The position numbers and the translations under genes are program-made. A stretch of 59,369 bases of DNA from Fomitopsis serialis. Lineage: Eukaryota > Basidiomycota > Agaricomycetes > Polyporales > Fomitopsidaceae. The notes below the pieces were generated by a model, which was not told the origin of the DNA, made no database searches, and saw nothing but the letters and a program-made list of their open reading frames with translations. Location: NCBI RefSeq assembly GCF_022376445.1, contig NW_025955200.1, positions 1-59,369 on the forward strand. Direction: 5' to 3'. Position 1 is the stretch's first letter, and each line of letters begins with the position of its first letter. Positions 1-12,428 of the stretch are shown here, piece after piece.

Positions 1-1729
1 AAATAATAGACGGGATGTAAACGAGTTGTTATCATCTCACCGTCTCCACCCAAGAAGTTGATGAAGACAGTCCCGCGCTTTGTGCAGCGGGCCGTGCCAT
101 TCGCAGTCTGCACCAGGATGGGTTCGCTGAGATCCTCAACTTCAGCGAGTCACTCATCCGGTTGGTAAAGTGCATTGAAGCACCAGAGTCCAACATCCAA
201 GTTGGGTCTCCGTCAGGGTAGGCTCCATTTCCACCCTCTAGGACGTTCTCAATCTTACATTTTCCCTTACATTTTGAACACGCAGCAAATTCTTGCGCGT
301 GACAACAATGTATATATTTGTACAACGAATTACCGATACATTCGTTCATTGTACGCGACATAGATGCTACACTACATGCGGCTGTGGGTAGCGCATTGTC
401 AGTGTGTCGCTGGGAATGTGAAGATGAGGGTACTGACCTGGCATCCTCGTCCAGATCGAGCCCGGCGGCCATCGCGATGTCCTCGTCGACATTCTCGCCG
501 ACGTCCTCATCGTCCGACCCCCAGTTAAGGGGTTCCTGGGTCTCGGCCCAGGTGCCGTCGTCATACGAGTTGTAACCCGCGTTCACCTCGTCGATCCTCT
601 CGGCCATGTCATCGTCGTCGTCGTCGTCGTCAGAGAGACGAGGGCGCTTGGATGTACGCGACTCTGCGTCAGAGAGGTACTCCTCAATCTGTGCAGAATT
701 GTCGACGACCTGAGTGAGCGTTTTGAGGCGCTCGACCGTAGGAGACACGTCGACCTTCTCGGCCAACTCGAGGGCGCGTTGCAGCCATCACTGGCAGTTG
801 CGCATGGGGCGCTTCTGCACAGGCGCACGCGTTTCGACAGTGCGGACTTTGCTGCCCGAAGGCGCGATGTCCACGACGTGGGACGTGGAGGGACCAGCCA
901 CAGACGCCTGCGAGGCGATGTGGGCGTGGTCGTGACCGTGGTTGCCGCCGTCCTTCTGGGCACGGGCCTTCTTGCTGCTGTGTTTACCGCGCTGCTTGCC
1001 CTTGCCCTTGTCGGCCTTCTCGCCACTGCCACTGCCGCCGTCATGGCGCTGCTGCTGCTGCTGGAAGCTCGGCTCGCCTTGCTTGCGCTTGACGGCCGAG
1101 ATCTTCTTCGTGTCGTGCAAAGAAGACCCCTTCTTGCCCGAGCCTTGCTCAAAGGCGAGGTTGGCGGCGTGGCGGACATCCGAGATCTTCAGCTTCTTGA
1201 CGTCCGTTGTTTGCAGCATGACCTGCACGACGTTGTCGTACCGCGACGGTAAAGCATTCAGGGCCATCATGGCCAGAAGCGCGTCGGGGAGCTTGAGATC
1301 ATTGTCTTCAAGCTTTTTGCAAGCGTCGATGATCTTGGCGAGGAAGGGAGCGGGGTGCTGATCAGCAGAAACGCGCACTGTCGTCGCAGTCCTGAAGGAC
1401 GCGTAGAGGTTGGCGGCGTTCTGCTTGCTGTACATCGTCGACAGCATGTCCCAGAGATCCTTCGCCGAGTCGTTGTCTTTGACGATTTGAACGACCAAGT
1501 GACTGAGGCGCAGGCGTATCATGCCTTGCGCCTTCTCGTCCGCCTGGGTCCATGCAAAGACCTCCTGACGGTTCCTGCCGCCCTCCTCGAGCGTCGGGCG
1601 CTCACCGAGAGTCTGTCCGATCATGAACCAGACTTCCTGGCTCTGGAGGTAGGACTTCATGGCCTCCGACCACTTGGCGTAGTTGGAGCCGTCCAGGACA
1701 GGGACCATGTTGAGGAGAGTGTTGGACAT
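1..1729 (-). pseudogene. Ty1/copia retrotransposon Gag and start of protease, cut by the window edge
   Basis: Reading starts at the ATG complementary to 1727-1729. The first about 200 residues are a typical copia Gag (UBN2-like) with the opening MSNTLLNMVPVLDGSNYAKW. A basic Lys/Gln/Ser-rich stretch follows, then an acidic linker with a run of Asp near 615-635. At 165-200 the aspartic protease motif WMLDSGASMHFTN appears. A TGA at 788-790 interrupts the frame but the same frame continues directly; CGA would restore Arg. Near 145-160 one base is missing (TT to T), after which the protease resumes in the next frame and runs off position 1. RT and integrase would lie left of the window. No LTR or primer-binding site was found upstream of Gag. 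Gag assembles the cytoplasmic particle and the protease processes it. Confidence 0.85.
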
Positions 1730-2224
1730 TGTGTGAGAGTTGTGTAGAACGGGGGAAGCGTTGAAGAGCTGCTTGACGAAGGCGACATCAGCGCCCTGTC
1801 ACACAACGGACTGCAGCCAAAAGGTGCTGTCCACACACATGGACTCAGTGTCCTCATGGGGTTTTAGCAGCGACGTGAATCGCGCTTGAGACCTGCAGTG
1901 TTTCCGCGCATAGTCTCCCCCTGGCTTCAAGCCTGTGAGGGCGATGCCGCAGGTAAGCCAGTGCGCACCGAGTCGCAGCCATTAAGGCGCAGTACTCAGG
2001 CGTCGACCGGGGCTCATAACCTGTTGAGCAGACAAGGTCACACGTAGTGGACCGCGCTCTAACTTACCTGCTTGAAGGTTGTATACTTGAGGCACACAAG
2101 TTATTCCGTGAGGGAAGAACTGGAGAGAGAGCTACGCTACTGGTGGGTCTTATATACATCTGAGAGATGCTGACTAATACTACTGTATAGTCCATTCCCA
2201 CGCATGACTTGCTCTATGCGGTAA
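1730..2224. other. Non-coding stretch between the copia Gag and the LINE
   Basis: About 495 bases without a supportable gene. It should hold the copia 5' leader (read on the minus strand) and perhaps the 5' UTR of the LINE. I could not place an LTR end, a tRNA-type primer-binding site or the LINE 5' end. Confidence 0.5.
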
Positions 2225-3963
2225 GTGCGGATCCAGCACGTGCGGTGCGATCCGGCCCGTGGAACCCGGCGGCCCGGTGGGCGCCTATACGGTTCAACAC
2301 CCGGTGGCTTCGCTGCTGCCGCGTCCAACACTTCCACGACCAGTGGACCCGCTCTCAGCCGCAAGGGGAAGGAGAAGGAGGTCAGCTGGGCCGACGATGT
2401 ACCGCCCACGACGAAGGACCCGTGAAAGCGGACTGCATCTTGGGCGGCCAAGGATAATGGTGCCGACTCCGGTGCCGAGGAAGGAGAGATTAAGCAGCCG
2501 TCTTCCAAGAAGGCGCGCGGCTCGTCTCCCAAAGTGTTGAGCACTTTCCCAGTGCCGACCACTCGCGAGCAGTGGATTGACATCCGCAACACGTCCACTG
2601 TGGGTATGCTTGCCCCGGATCTCACCATCGATCAGGCTCACCGTCTCGGGATGGGATTCCGGTCCTTCTTCGGTTCTGGCTCTGCCACGGACCCTTTCCA
2701 GCCCCTGTCTCAGCTTGATGCTGCTTCCCAGGCGCTTGTCCCGGCTGCGCCGGCGTCCTCGAAACAGGTCGCCAAGGCCGCGCCCCCCGTCGCCCCAGCT
2801 CAGGCCACTGCGCCCAAGCCAAAGCCTCCCCCGTCTGCGCATATCCGCCAGGGCAACAGTAAGGACGGAGCGAAGACGATCATCATTCATCTCACCCAGT
2901 CCCTCTCCGAGTCCATCACACCCATCAGCACGGAGGACTTCGTCAATTGGTTCAACCTGGCCCTCAAGGCTAAGGGGAAGATCAATCAGGCTGTCGGTGC
3001 TAACATCAAGCAATCCGGCTATCGGGACGTGTTTGTCGCTTGTGTGAACTGTCCTGACCATGATGAGTTCGAGGCGATCACTGCGGCGGTTACCGAGAAG
3101 CTTCGCGCGCTGATTCCGCACGATGATGTTGGGATTCAGGTCGAGTACCAGACGGTGCTCACGTCTATGGCAATACGTGACTGCAGGTGGAGTTACAAGG
3201 ACGCCCGGAACACGCTTCAGAACCGCGGCTCAGATTATTTCTGGAACACGCTGAACGAAGCTGCCAAGGTCGATAAGCACACCCGCAATTTCGTGGAGGC
3301 ATGCATACCGTTCCACAACTTGCCGAACGCTCGGCTGGAAGGCAGAAACGGAGGAGGCAACATTGTGTGTGCCATTCGTGATGCTCACAGCGGGAGACGC
3401 GCTATCGCGCTCACCAAGAAACCTGTCCTCCTCGCTGAACGTGACGGTAACGGACGGGACGTGCTGACAAGGCACAATCTCGAGATCGTGGCGCCGCTTA
3501 ACAGCAAAACCCGTGCTCGACCTGTTGGCGCTGGGGGCATGGAGCCGCCCAGTGCTCCTTCTGTGCTTGCTGCCCTCGTTGCGGCGAGTCGCATTACGAA
3601 GACGAACACAATGCTTCCGTGTTGTGCTGCGCTGAACACCATATCGTGACGGGCGGGATCCCTGATCTCTGCCCCGACAAACACAAGTATTGCCCCAACT
3701 GTCAAGTCAGTGGGCATGGTCCGTCTGACCGGTGTTGCAAGTTCTGGAAACGGAACATGCAAAAGGCCTGGTTCGACAATGCGGTCAAGGGCATTGAGAA
3801 GGTGGTCGACCAACAGAAGCACGTTGATAACGTGATCCGCACCCTCAGAACCAAGGCTAAGCGCGTGGCGAAAGCTGCCGCTGACGATGTTGCTTCTGGA
3901 TCTGGTGAGACCTTTGAGGCTCGCATCGGAGAGGTCACGGGCATGCCCGTTGATCAATCCTAA
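2225..3963 (+). pseudogene. LINE ORF1 (Gag-like nucleic-acid-binding protein) with zinc knuckles
   Basis: The frame is open from 2225 through a TGA at 2423-2425 (reads DP-stop-KRTASW; CGA would give Arg), then through a long region with a Pro/Ala-rich linker (around 2730-2840) and a conserved globular part. At 3503-3513 one A is missing from an A run: the frame moves by -1 and reveals a CX2CX4HX4C knuckle at 3514-3555 (C-S-T-C-W-R-W-G-H-G-A-A-Q-C) and further CX2C/His clusters to about 3750. It ends with a basic helical tail and TAA at 3961-3963. Such ORF1 proteins coat the element RNA and carry it to the nucleus. The start is uncertain: 2225 is the first ATG in the open stretch, but an upstream exon cannot be excluded. 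Confidence 0.75.
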
Positions 3964-3979
3964 ATTTGTACGTTGCCTA

Positions 3980-6900
3980 ATGTGTAATACACCCAAAGCA
4001 CGTGCTGACCAGGGGGAGCCAGCTCGCTCTTTTCCCCCAGACCCTGACAGCGACTTCAGTGTCCCGATTGAGAATATCCAAGAGGCGCTTGATGTGTTCC
4101 TCGAAGATTGGGTGGCGGACCCTCAACTGGCCGTCCCTGTAGCTGCTATGAGTCGTGTTGATGACCCTGTAGTCCCTCGTGTACAATATCATATACAATT
4201 TGTTTCTGCCAATGTACAGAAATCCGCTGAGAATACGCATCAGCTTTTGGAAAAGTTCAGAGATCACGACGTGATCTGTGTCCAAGAAATCTTCTGGGGT
4301 CGCATTAAAAGTGTACCGTCCAGTAAGTCCAAGGATGGTGACGAGTATGAAAATACTGTTGCCCATCGCAACTTTACGTGCTTTGGCGCGTCAGCTAAAT
4401 CCCGGGTGGCAACATATGTCAACCGGAAATGGAAGGGGGCTAGCCCCCACATGATCACAGGTACCATGTCACATCAAGACACGTTGCTTGTGGAAATGAG
4501 TACGCCGGAAGGGCCATTCTTGGTCCTGAATGTGTACAACAACAGTGAGAAGCATGCGGCGGTGAAACACCTGCTGAATGTTACTCACGCTTTGCCAGCC
4601 GTCTCTGTGATGGTCGGCGACTTTAATCTCTGTCATCCTTCGTGGGATAAACGGACGCGTCTCCACAACGAACACCCACCGCATGGGCGTGAAGTTGCGG
4701 AATTATGGGATTTGGCCACGGAGCTTCAGCTCTTGCTGGGCAATTCAGAGAATGGACCTGCCACTTGGCAGTCCAACAACGTCATGAATGCAGCGCGTAC
4801 CTTGGATCTTCTTTGGCACCGTGGTGATCATGAGGTCGTGGACTTCAAGGTCCAGACTCAAGCCAAACACATGAGCAACCATTCGCCGCTCACATGGGTG
4901 GTTGTATCCGGATCTCCACCGGAACCCGAAGCGACGATACAGCGGACGGGCGTCAAGGTGCACATCTTCTGTACAAATGTTGCCAAACTGATATCACAGC
5001 TCCCCACCTCGTGGGAAACAGCCGAAGACATCGAACACACTGGTGATGCCCTGTTCAATGGCATCACGGCAGAATGGAAAGCTGGGGCAGCCAAACCTGA
5101 CCGCACCGGACGATCCAAATCTTGGTGGAACCTTGAATGCAGTAAAGCAAGCAAGGCCGCCAGAAAAGTGCGCAAACAGTGCAAAATCTCACGTGCAATG
5201 GTCCATCATGCAGGAAGTACGCTCGGGAATCAATCCCAGCAATTCCGGCTCTATTATGAGTGGCACAAACATGTGCAACAGCGCCTCAAACAGACACTCA
5301 AATGGGTTCGAGCGGCGTCCCGCCGCGCAAAACGCACCTTCTTTGACAATGTGTTGTCAAAGGCCCACCCTCAGCTCATCTCCAACTTTGTGAGCTGGGC
5401 TAAACCGAGACGGCTAGATGCCGGCGCGCAAATTAAGCGCGCCGACGGCACACTGATCAATTCACAAGCGGAACTCCAAGAGGAGTTCCGAGAACAATTC
5501 ACGCCTTCTGTCCCGAAGGCAATTGATGAGTCAATCCTGGAAGAACTTTGGTCCTTTGAGAAGCGCTCATTCCCGGATATCTCCAATGAGGAGATATCAG
5601 AGAACTTGGCAGACACGTCGAACACGTCTGTTGGGGGTGAAGATCACGTTAATTGGGAATGGGCTAAGCACATTTTCCACATGATCGAAGAGGTCAGGGA
5701 TCGTAATGGCAATGTCGTTGATGTTGTTCATTGGGGCCCTAAAGTGTATGCTTTCTTCAAAGTGTACTACAATGCGTGCATCAAAATGCACAAATTCCCG
5801 AGTGTGTTCAAGTGCTCCATTACTGTAGTGATTCCGAAGCCCAACAAGCCGGATTACTCTAAAGCCAAGGCATATCGTCCGATATGCCTCCTCAGTGTCT
5901 TTGGCAAGCTCTTCAAAAAGATCCTTGCCAAGCGCATGCAGTTTGATGGCCAGAAATACGGCATCTTACATCCATGCCAATTTGGCGGTACTATACAACA
6001 CAGTACTGTTGATGTGGGAATGCAGGTGACACACTTTGTGCAAGAAGCCTGGGCCAGGGACCTGACGCCATCTTTGCTTTTGCTGGATGTGTCTCAGTTC
6101 TATCCTTCAATCAATCATACAATGATGATTGCGATGCTGAGGAAGCAAGGGTTCGCGGATGATCTCTGCGAATTTTTTGCTGATTACCTTGATGGGAGAT
6201 TCACGCGATATCTCTTCAATGGGAAGCTTACAGAGCCAACCTTGACCCCCTTGGGGTGGGACAGGGATCTGCGCTCTCACCGGTGAAGTCGGGGTTGTAC
6301 ATTGCACCCTTACTTCACAAACATTATCCTGTTGGCCAGCTATTGCCGGGCAATGGGACAATTCAATTCTTCGTTGATGACGGAGCGCTCATGGTTGCTG
6401 TGCCGAAGAATTCTTTGGTTTCAGGCAAGAGCCAGGTGGAACTAAACTGCGATTACTTGTGGAACATGTTCCACCAACTGCATTGCGATCTCGTCAGGCT
6501 TGGCCTAGGCGTGGAAGCGGACAAACTGGAGTTTATGCACTTCTGGAAAAAACGTGCACCATGGCGTGTGGATCGACCCTTTGGTCCGGACCTCGTGGTG
6601 CATATTAACAATCAGCCGGTTAGCCTTGTGCCAACCGGCAACATGCGGTATCTTGGGTTCTGGCTGGATCCCAAGTTGTCGTTCCGGTTGCACGTCAAAT
6701 TTTATGCGAGCAAAGCAGCCAGCACGGTATCATCGATATCAATGTTGGGCAACTCTGTGCGTGGGTTCACGCCTGCACAGAAAAGACAACTGTACATTGC
6801 ACATGTGATTCCTCTCATGTGCTACGGTGCCCAACTTTGGTGGAAGCCAAAGTGGAAAGGGATTAAGTGGATTGGCAAAGAAATGCAGACTGCCCAATCC

Positions 6901-8955
6901 AGAGCCGCCCGATGGATCACGGGGTGCTTCCGCACCACGCCCGTCGGTGCAATGGAAACTCTAGCCGGATTAGTGCCGGTGATGGTTAATATCACCCGGT
7001 ACATGGAGCACTACGCGCTCCGGTTCAGGAAATTACACGAGGGACACCCTACAAGGGCAATCCTCGGGGACAAGTGGATTACCAATGCCACCAATGTCGA
7101 GCACCCCTTCCCTGAAGGGAAGCGCAAATCCGCCAAGACCCCGTTGAGGGCCCTTGGCAACATGGGGCTAGCATCGAATGAGGAGTTCTCACTCCTTAGT
7201 GATGTAGCCAGACCGGGTGATCGCCTCGTCGACATCGACGATGAGAACGTGATCACCCACATGTTCTTCCAGCTTGGAAAAAGAGACAAGCATCGTGAAG
7301 ACATTGACGTTGGTCCAAAGAAAAAAGACAAAGACGGAAAAGTTTCCCAGGCTTTCAAAGACTGGGTAAAAAATGTTTGGACGCCCAAGGTTAATCACCT
7401 TGAGGCCAATCCAAACACAGTAGTGGTGTGGACCGACGGGTCTGCAGTCACAGAAGACGGTGATCTCGACCGTGTAAGAACTGGATCGGCGTATGTCATC
7501 ACACGTCAATCCAGAAAGGTAGAAGGCCGGGCATTCAATGCAGGCCGCTCAACGAGCTTTGATGCTGAGGTCATGGCCTCGGCAAAAGGGCTAGAAGTTC
7601 TTGAAACCTTAATTAAGGACGAGGACAACACTATTGTGCTGGCAAGTGATAGTATATCAAACTTGCGGCACATCATAAAGCCTGGAGACGGACCAAGTCA
7701 ATTGGTCGGAATCAAGGCTAATCTATCATTGAAGCGGATGTGCGATGGCCTTAAGCATCGCAAGATCATCTTCTTGTGGAGCCCATCTCATGTGGGCATA
7801 ACGTGGAATGAAGAAGTCGACCAGATGGCTTCCGAAATCACTGGAAATGCGAGGATACCTGTGTCCTCGCACATCTCATTTGCCTTCCGACTCCAACAAA
7901 TTCGGAAGGAAATGCTGCACTCATGGGCGGAGCTCTACAAGCATCCGGATCATGTACAGCGAGCCAACGTGGCGGGTATTCCAGACTCGTCCATTGTTGC
8001 GCGACCCAATGCCTACCTAGGCAAAAAATTCTGGTGGCACAAGGAATTGACGCCCACCAATGTTCGCAACCGCACCTTTATTTTCAAAAAGGGGTTGTCC
8101 GAATGGGGTAACAATGCAGACGCAGCTCGCTTCTGTCGTGTTATCACCAACCACTTCCCTTGTGGGGAATTCAGAGAGCGCTTCAATCTCCTCGGAGATG
8201 GGAACACATATTGCATATGCGGTCAGGGTGGACATAAGGAAACCCGTGACCATATGCTCTTCGAGTGCCCTCTTTCTCAAAGTCCTTTCATTGGCCCCTT
8301 CAGGTGGCACCAGACAAAGAAGGACACATATTACTCACGGTTCCAACGCACTTGGAAGCCGTCTGATGTTCTCGACTTCTTGAAGTTGAATCCATGGGTC
8401 GGGTCCTTCGAATGGACCGAAATTCTTGCGAAGTGCAAGGACGACCATGCTGCCGGATCCAAGCGCACAATTGCTTGGGCCAGGCTTAACACCCACACCG
8501 TTTGGAAACAACGGAAGTGGAAAGAAGTGCTGAACCGTATGGGCAAACCCCCACAATACATCAGCATATCAGACAAAGAGGTTGAAAAATTCATTGAGAC
8601 CATCGATGCCAAATGCGAGCGCTTTGCGCTCGAGTTGTTCAACACGTGGGAGGCCTTCGACGCTGAGGGTGGTCTCCTGCATGAAGATTCGGAAGAGCTT
8701 GAGCTCTCCCTTGCCGGTGATGTTCCCGGTGACCAACACGGGATGCGTGCCCTGCCACGCATCCCCACGCCGGATTTAGACGCGCTGCTAGACCCCGAGC
8801 TTGTACTAGTTGCAGACTCGGCAAGTCAGTTGTTAGATGTGTCACAAGATACGTTGGAACAGCGAGTGGCACGTGATCGCATGACTGTGATTGGCGCCGG
8901 ACCCGATGCCCAACGTGACCCGCTGTACCTCACTCCGTCGCCACAGGGCGGGTGA
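3980..8955 (+). pseudogene. LINE ORF2: AP endonuclease, reverse transcriptase, RNase H, zinc finger
   Basis: The ATG at 3980 is chosen because it lies just after the ORF1 stop. N-terminal exonuclease-endonuclease-phosphatase domain: NVQKSAENT near 4210, VCVQE-type strand near 4280, VGDFNL at about 4613, SNHSPL at about 4873. RT: AYRPICLLSVFGK near 5870, DVSQFYPSINH near 6085, then GQGSALSP (about 6257-6285) and the catalytic FVDD at about 6370-6382. RNase H: TDGS at about 7432, a Glu in AEVMA near 7567, SDS near 7648, SPSHVG near 7785. A CX2C...HX4C finger sits at about 8213-8270. One G is missing at about 6253-6257 (TTGGGGTGG should encode LGVGQG), which moves the frame by -1. The protein nicks target DNA and copies the RNA in place. 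All catalytic residues are present, so the element is one base from intact. Confidence 0.9.
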
Positions 8956-9022
8956 ACAAGTATGGCTTACAATATATATGGCTCCACATGTACGTAGCAT
9001 ACGGAGGGTAAACATGGAGAAT

Positions 9023-9036
9023 AAAAAAAAAAAAAA
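9023..9036 (+). other. Poly(A) tail of the LINE
   Basis: A run of 14 A, 67 bases after the ORF2 stop. It marks the 3' end of the inserted LINE copy. Confidence 0.75.
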
Positions 9037-9998
9037 GAGTGTTGCGACCCCACATCATTGGTCATGTGACTGGCTAGTGGCTATTGTGCCTGTTCTGGTA
9101 CAAAAGAGACATGTATACAAAGATAGTGATGTGTAGCTAATGTGAACCATGGAAATGTACATTTCAGGCAAGTTGTGGGAGGGCTTATTGCACAAGAAGT
9201 ATCACAAAAGCTCACAATGCCCTAAATGGTGAGCAACCTTCCAAATCCAGTAATTCTTCATAAAGTGAATGTCTGGTGGTTCATAAATTGCAGATAAATC
9301 AGAAGATATTCATAGAGCACTATGACATGTTTATGAGGGATGTGCCATTTACAATATGTTACCATATATGGAAGGTAAGCTATAATACCATGTACAAGCA
9401 TGAAATCAGCCAACCTTGCCCATTTTGAGCTCTGTTGTGGCACCATAAAACATTTTCATGATGTCTGACACACATGGCTATACTGTATAGGTCATGTGCT
9501 CCACATCTAGGGTGAAAATAAGCAGTTCAAATTCTGCAAAGTCTCTTGTGTTTTTCTTTTTGTATTTTGCATTTCCTGGCCTAACTAGCCACTATTGGGG
9601 CCCAACAAAATTACTGTAGACTCTATGAAACAAGGGCTACAAGTTGACTATATAATTGCCATATCCATTTGTGGGTGCTTACTGTTGCAAAAAGTGATTG
9701 ATTCTATTGGAGCCCAGTGTTGCTGGTGAGGTCACATGCCATGTTCACCACTTTCCATATTCGGCTCCAAGCTAGATGTTACAGGAGTCCCAAGTCCATG
9801 GGGAATTGTCAGCCACAGCATTTGTTTGCAGGTGTTGGTGCAAGTCACGTTGTCTGAAAGTCTGAAATTTGAAACTCAGCTAATGATGGCATAGTAAGTG
9901 TTACTTATCTTTGATTATCTGGCACTCAAACAGTCATATGCACTGTGGGAAAAACCTGCCACATTGGGCTCCATGCTAAGTGTTACATTCTCTCCAGT
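9037..9998. other. AT-rich intergenic sequence without a gene
   Basis: No ORF longer than about 60 codons and no recognisable RNA gene. One weak direct repeat is visible: GGCTCCAAGCTAGATGTTAC near 9760 resembles GGCTCCATGCTAAGTGTTAC near 9968, about 205 bp apart. Confidence 0.6.
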
Positions 9999-10034
9999 CA
10001 TAAGAACGATTCCTTCGTACCTCAGGGATCGTAA
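9999..10034 (+). repeat. Left copy of the 36-bp inverted repeat
   Basis: It begins CATAAGAACGATTCC and ends CTCAGGGATCGTAA. It matches the reverse complement of 22490-22525 at 35 of 36 positions. Each copy is itself an imperfect hairpin: ACGATnCCT pairs with AGGnATCGT around a 9-nt loop. Confidence 0.85.
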
Positions 10035-10264
10035 CACATGGATGATGTGGCCTATTTAGGCAACATGTATCATCTGTCTATGCACCTCCACCTATGCCTA
10101 ATACGGTAGGTATACCTGTCTCACCCTTACTGACATCATATGCCTTGCCTGTATCAGTCATTATGGACTGAACTCAGTGAACTGTGATGCTCCCATGGGA
10201 TACACACCATTGCCTGCGGTCATATACCATATCACAGTAGCTTAAGTCACTTTGTCAGACACAA

Positions 10265-10490
10265 TTGCTTGAAAAAACCAGTTGCAACTGGCAAAAGACC
10301 AGTCAGGACCAGTTGGGACTGCATGTGCAGTTGCAACCAGTCTTTGGAGGCAACTGGACTGCAAAGGACTGGTCGCAGTCAGTCCAGTCCCAGTCCTACC
10401 ATTTTGGGGTCAATCTAGGACCAGTCCCAGTCCCAGTCTTTCCTCCAAGGGGTCAAAAGACTGGACTGGACTGGACTTTCAAACTCCAGT
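10265..10490. repeat. Cluster of CCAGT/ACTGG motifs in both orientations
   Basis: About 225 bp are filled with variants of CCAGTCC, CCAGTTG, GACTGGAC and GCAACTGG, for example CCCAGTCCCAGTC near 10425 and GACTGGACTGGACTGGAC near 10460. The cluster starts about 230 bp inside the left 36-bp repeat. It overlaps the apparent 3' end of the adjacent gene, whose last residues are probably read-through into the repeat. Confidence 0.7.
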
Positions 10491-12340
10491 GGGGTTGGTG
10501 TGTCCCATAGCATGACTTGTCACAGAGGTAGTCCTCCGGGTGAGCAGCGACGAGTTTCTTGAAGTCCTCCAGAGAAGGGAAGAAGTTGGGAGAGAGGTAG
10601 GAGGCCTTGGCTCCAAAGGTGATGCAGCAGTGGAGGATACCGCTGGCAATGGTGCCAACCTTGCCTATGTTGTCAGGATGGAAGGGGCCAGAGGGAGATG
10701 TTACCGCGCGACGGCCCCTAGCGAGCTCCCGGAAAGGCAAGCACTTGTCATCGTTCTGCGCACACCAGCACTGAAGAACAGATGGCGACTTGGTCAACTT
10801 TGCACCTTCCAGGAGATGGGGGAGCACGCCATAGCAGTCCATGACAAAGCCCAAGAGTGCATCAAGACCGTGAGTGTCAGAGTTGGTGAGCTGCAGGGGA
10901 ATGGTAGGCGCAGGGGGAGCAGAGGAAGATGGAGTGGAGGGAGCTGGGATGACACCGGCACGAAGTCTGAGGAACTCAGCAAATGCATGCACATTGGGCA
11001 ACATTGGCTGAGAGAGAACTGGGAGCTGGCAGAGATCATAGTAGAACACATCCAGACGGTTGGAGGAGACAAGACGATGGTGCTCATGAGGAAGGAGAAG
11101 AGATGCCTCCACGCGCAGGTAGATGTCCCAGATGCCATCCAGAAGGAGGACATCAGAGGTGCGGAAGGCAGAGATGATAGCGCGGATGAAGAGAGAGTGG
11201 AGGTAGGAAGCAGTCTTTGTGGGGAAGTCGAGCCACGTGTGCAGGGTTGCATGGATGAAAGTGATAGATGCACCACGACGCAGATCAGGCAACTGGTACC
11301 GTGTCTGTGGGATGGTGGCAGAGCGCGGTGGGAGACTGGGGAGGAAGTCCTCGCACTGGAGCTTCATAGAGTTGTAAGACTGGAAGCCCTTGTCCACAGC
11401 ACGTGCAAGACGTGCAAGCCAGTCATCAGTGTCAGAGTCACCTTCAAGGACTTTGTTGCAGTAGTTGACCGCAACACGGTCCAGCCACAGCCATGCATAG
11501 TAGTTCATGAGCATGACTTCAGACCACAGAATGGCACACTTAAGGTGCTGGACCCAATCAGCGTGCTTAAACTGGGTCTGAGCAGACCAGTTCTAGATCA
11601 ATGCAAAGTCAGACATGCTCTGAATGCATCAGAAAACTGAAGGACTTGCACTTTGCAACAAAACTGCAAACTCAACAGAGCATGCAGCGGCAGAGTCCTC
11701 ACCCTCCATCGCGTCAAAGAGCCGGTCAAGCATCTTGCACGGTACAGAGGCTAAGTCTGGCTGCTGCACGTTCAGAACACGTGCAACATTGCCTAGACTC
11801 TTGTTCATGGCATGGAACTTCCCCTCAGTGAAGAGAGAAAGAACCGCCGCATACGCTAAGTCCAATGTGAGTGATTGAAACAAATGACACAAAATTGAGA
11901 CTCACGGTTTGCACTTGTACTTCCAGAGGGACCCGCTGCATCAGACTCAGCAACACTCTCATCAACTTTGAAAAAGAACATATCTGAGTGAGAAATTCAC
12001 GTATAAAATGCAAAGTCAATGGTGTACCTTCATCATCCACACCCTGCAATGACGCTGCAGGTGGACCCATAAGGTCATCCAGAGCTACAGAGGGCTGAGC
12101 TTGATCATCCTCTCCATCAGAAACATGGCGAGCTATGAAAGAAAGCATGAAATTGGAACTACTACAGCGCAACTGACTTCTTACTGGCACGGCAAGGTCG
12201 CAAAGTCCTACCACCTCCACGCTGAGCTGGCTCAGCAGACCCACTAGCCTGACCAGCTGCAGGTCCTGCTAAGGCCATCACACGTGCTGAACAACGTGGA
12301 CGGCCTATGACTTGAAGAGCTATAAGACAAACTGTCAGTA

Positions 12341-12428
12341 AAGCCAAAAAAGCGCAAAAAAGGCGCAAAAAAGCGCAAAAAAGCGCAACAAGTGCTGCAA
12401 AGCTAACAAAAAAGCGAAAAAAAGCGCA
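12341..12428 (-). repeat. Short repeat AAAAAAGCGC inside an intron
   Basis: On the plus strand AAAAAAGCGC and AAAAAAGGCGC recur at least five times. On the gene strand this reads as GCGCTTTTTT blocks within what looks like an intron of the dioxygenase-like gene, supplying a long pyrimidine tract. Confidence 0.6.

Larger units (their letters stand above)
2225..9036 (+). mobile_element. APE-type non-LTR retrotransposon (LINE), nearly full length
   Basis: Two consecutive ORFs (Gag-like ORF1; endonuclease-RT-RNase H ORF2) are followed by a run of 14 A at 9023-9036, the 3' tail expected from target-primed reverse transcription. ORF2 starts 17 nt after the ORF1 stop, as is usual for bicistronic LINEs. 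Domain order and RNase H presence fit the Tad/I group of fungal LINEs; the exact clade is not determined. The left boundary is uncertain because the 5' UTR is unrecognised, and I found no target-site duplication. Damage is light: one TGA and two one-base losses. Confidence 0.85.

Noticed and set aside
300..437. A possible intron in the copia Gag-Pro frame (donor-like GTCAGTACC)
   Set aside because: The frame is open without splicing and introns are not expected in a retrotransposon genome.
3500..3515. Programmed -1 frameshift in LINE ORF1
   Set aside because: The sequence CAAAACC is not an X-XXY-YYZ slippery heptamer, and the same type of one-base loss occurs in unrelated genes of the window.
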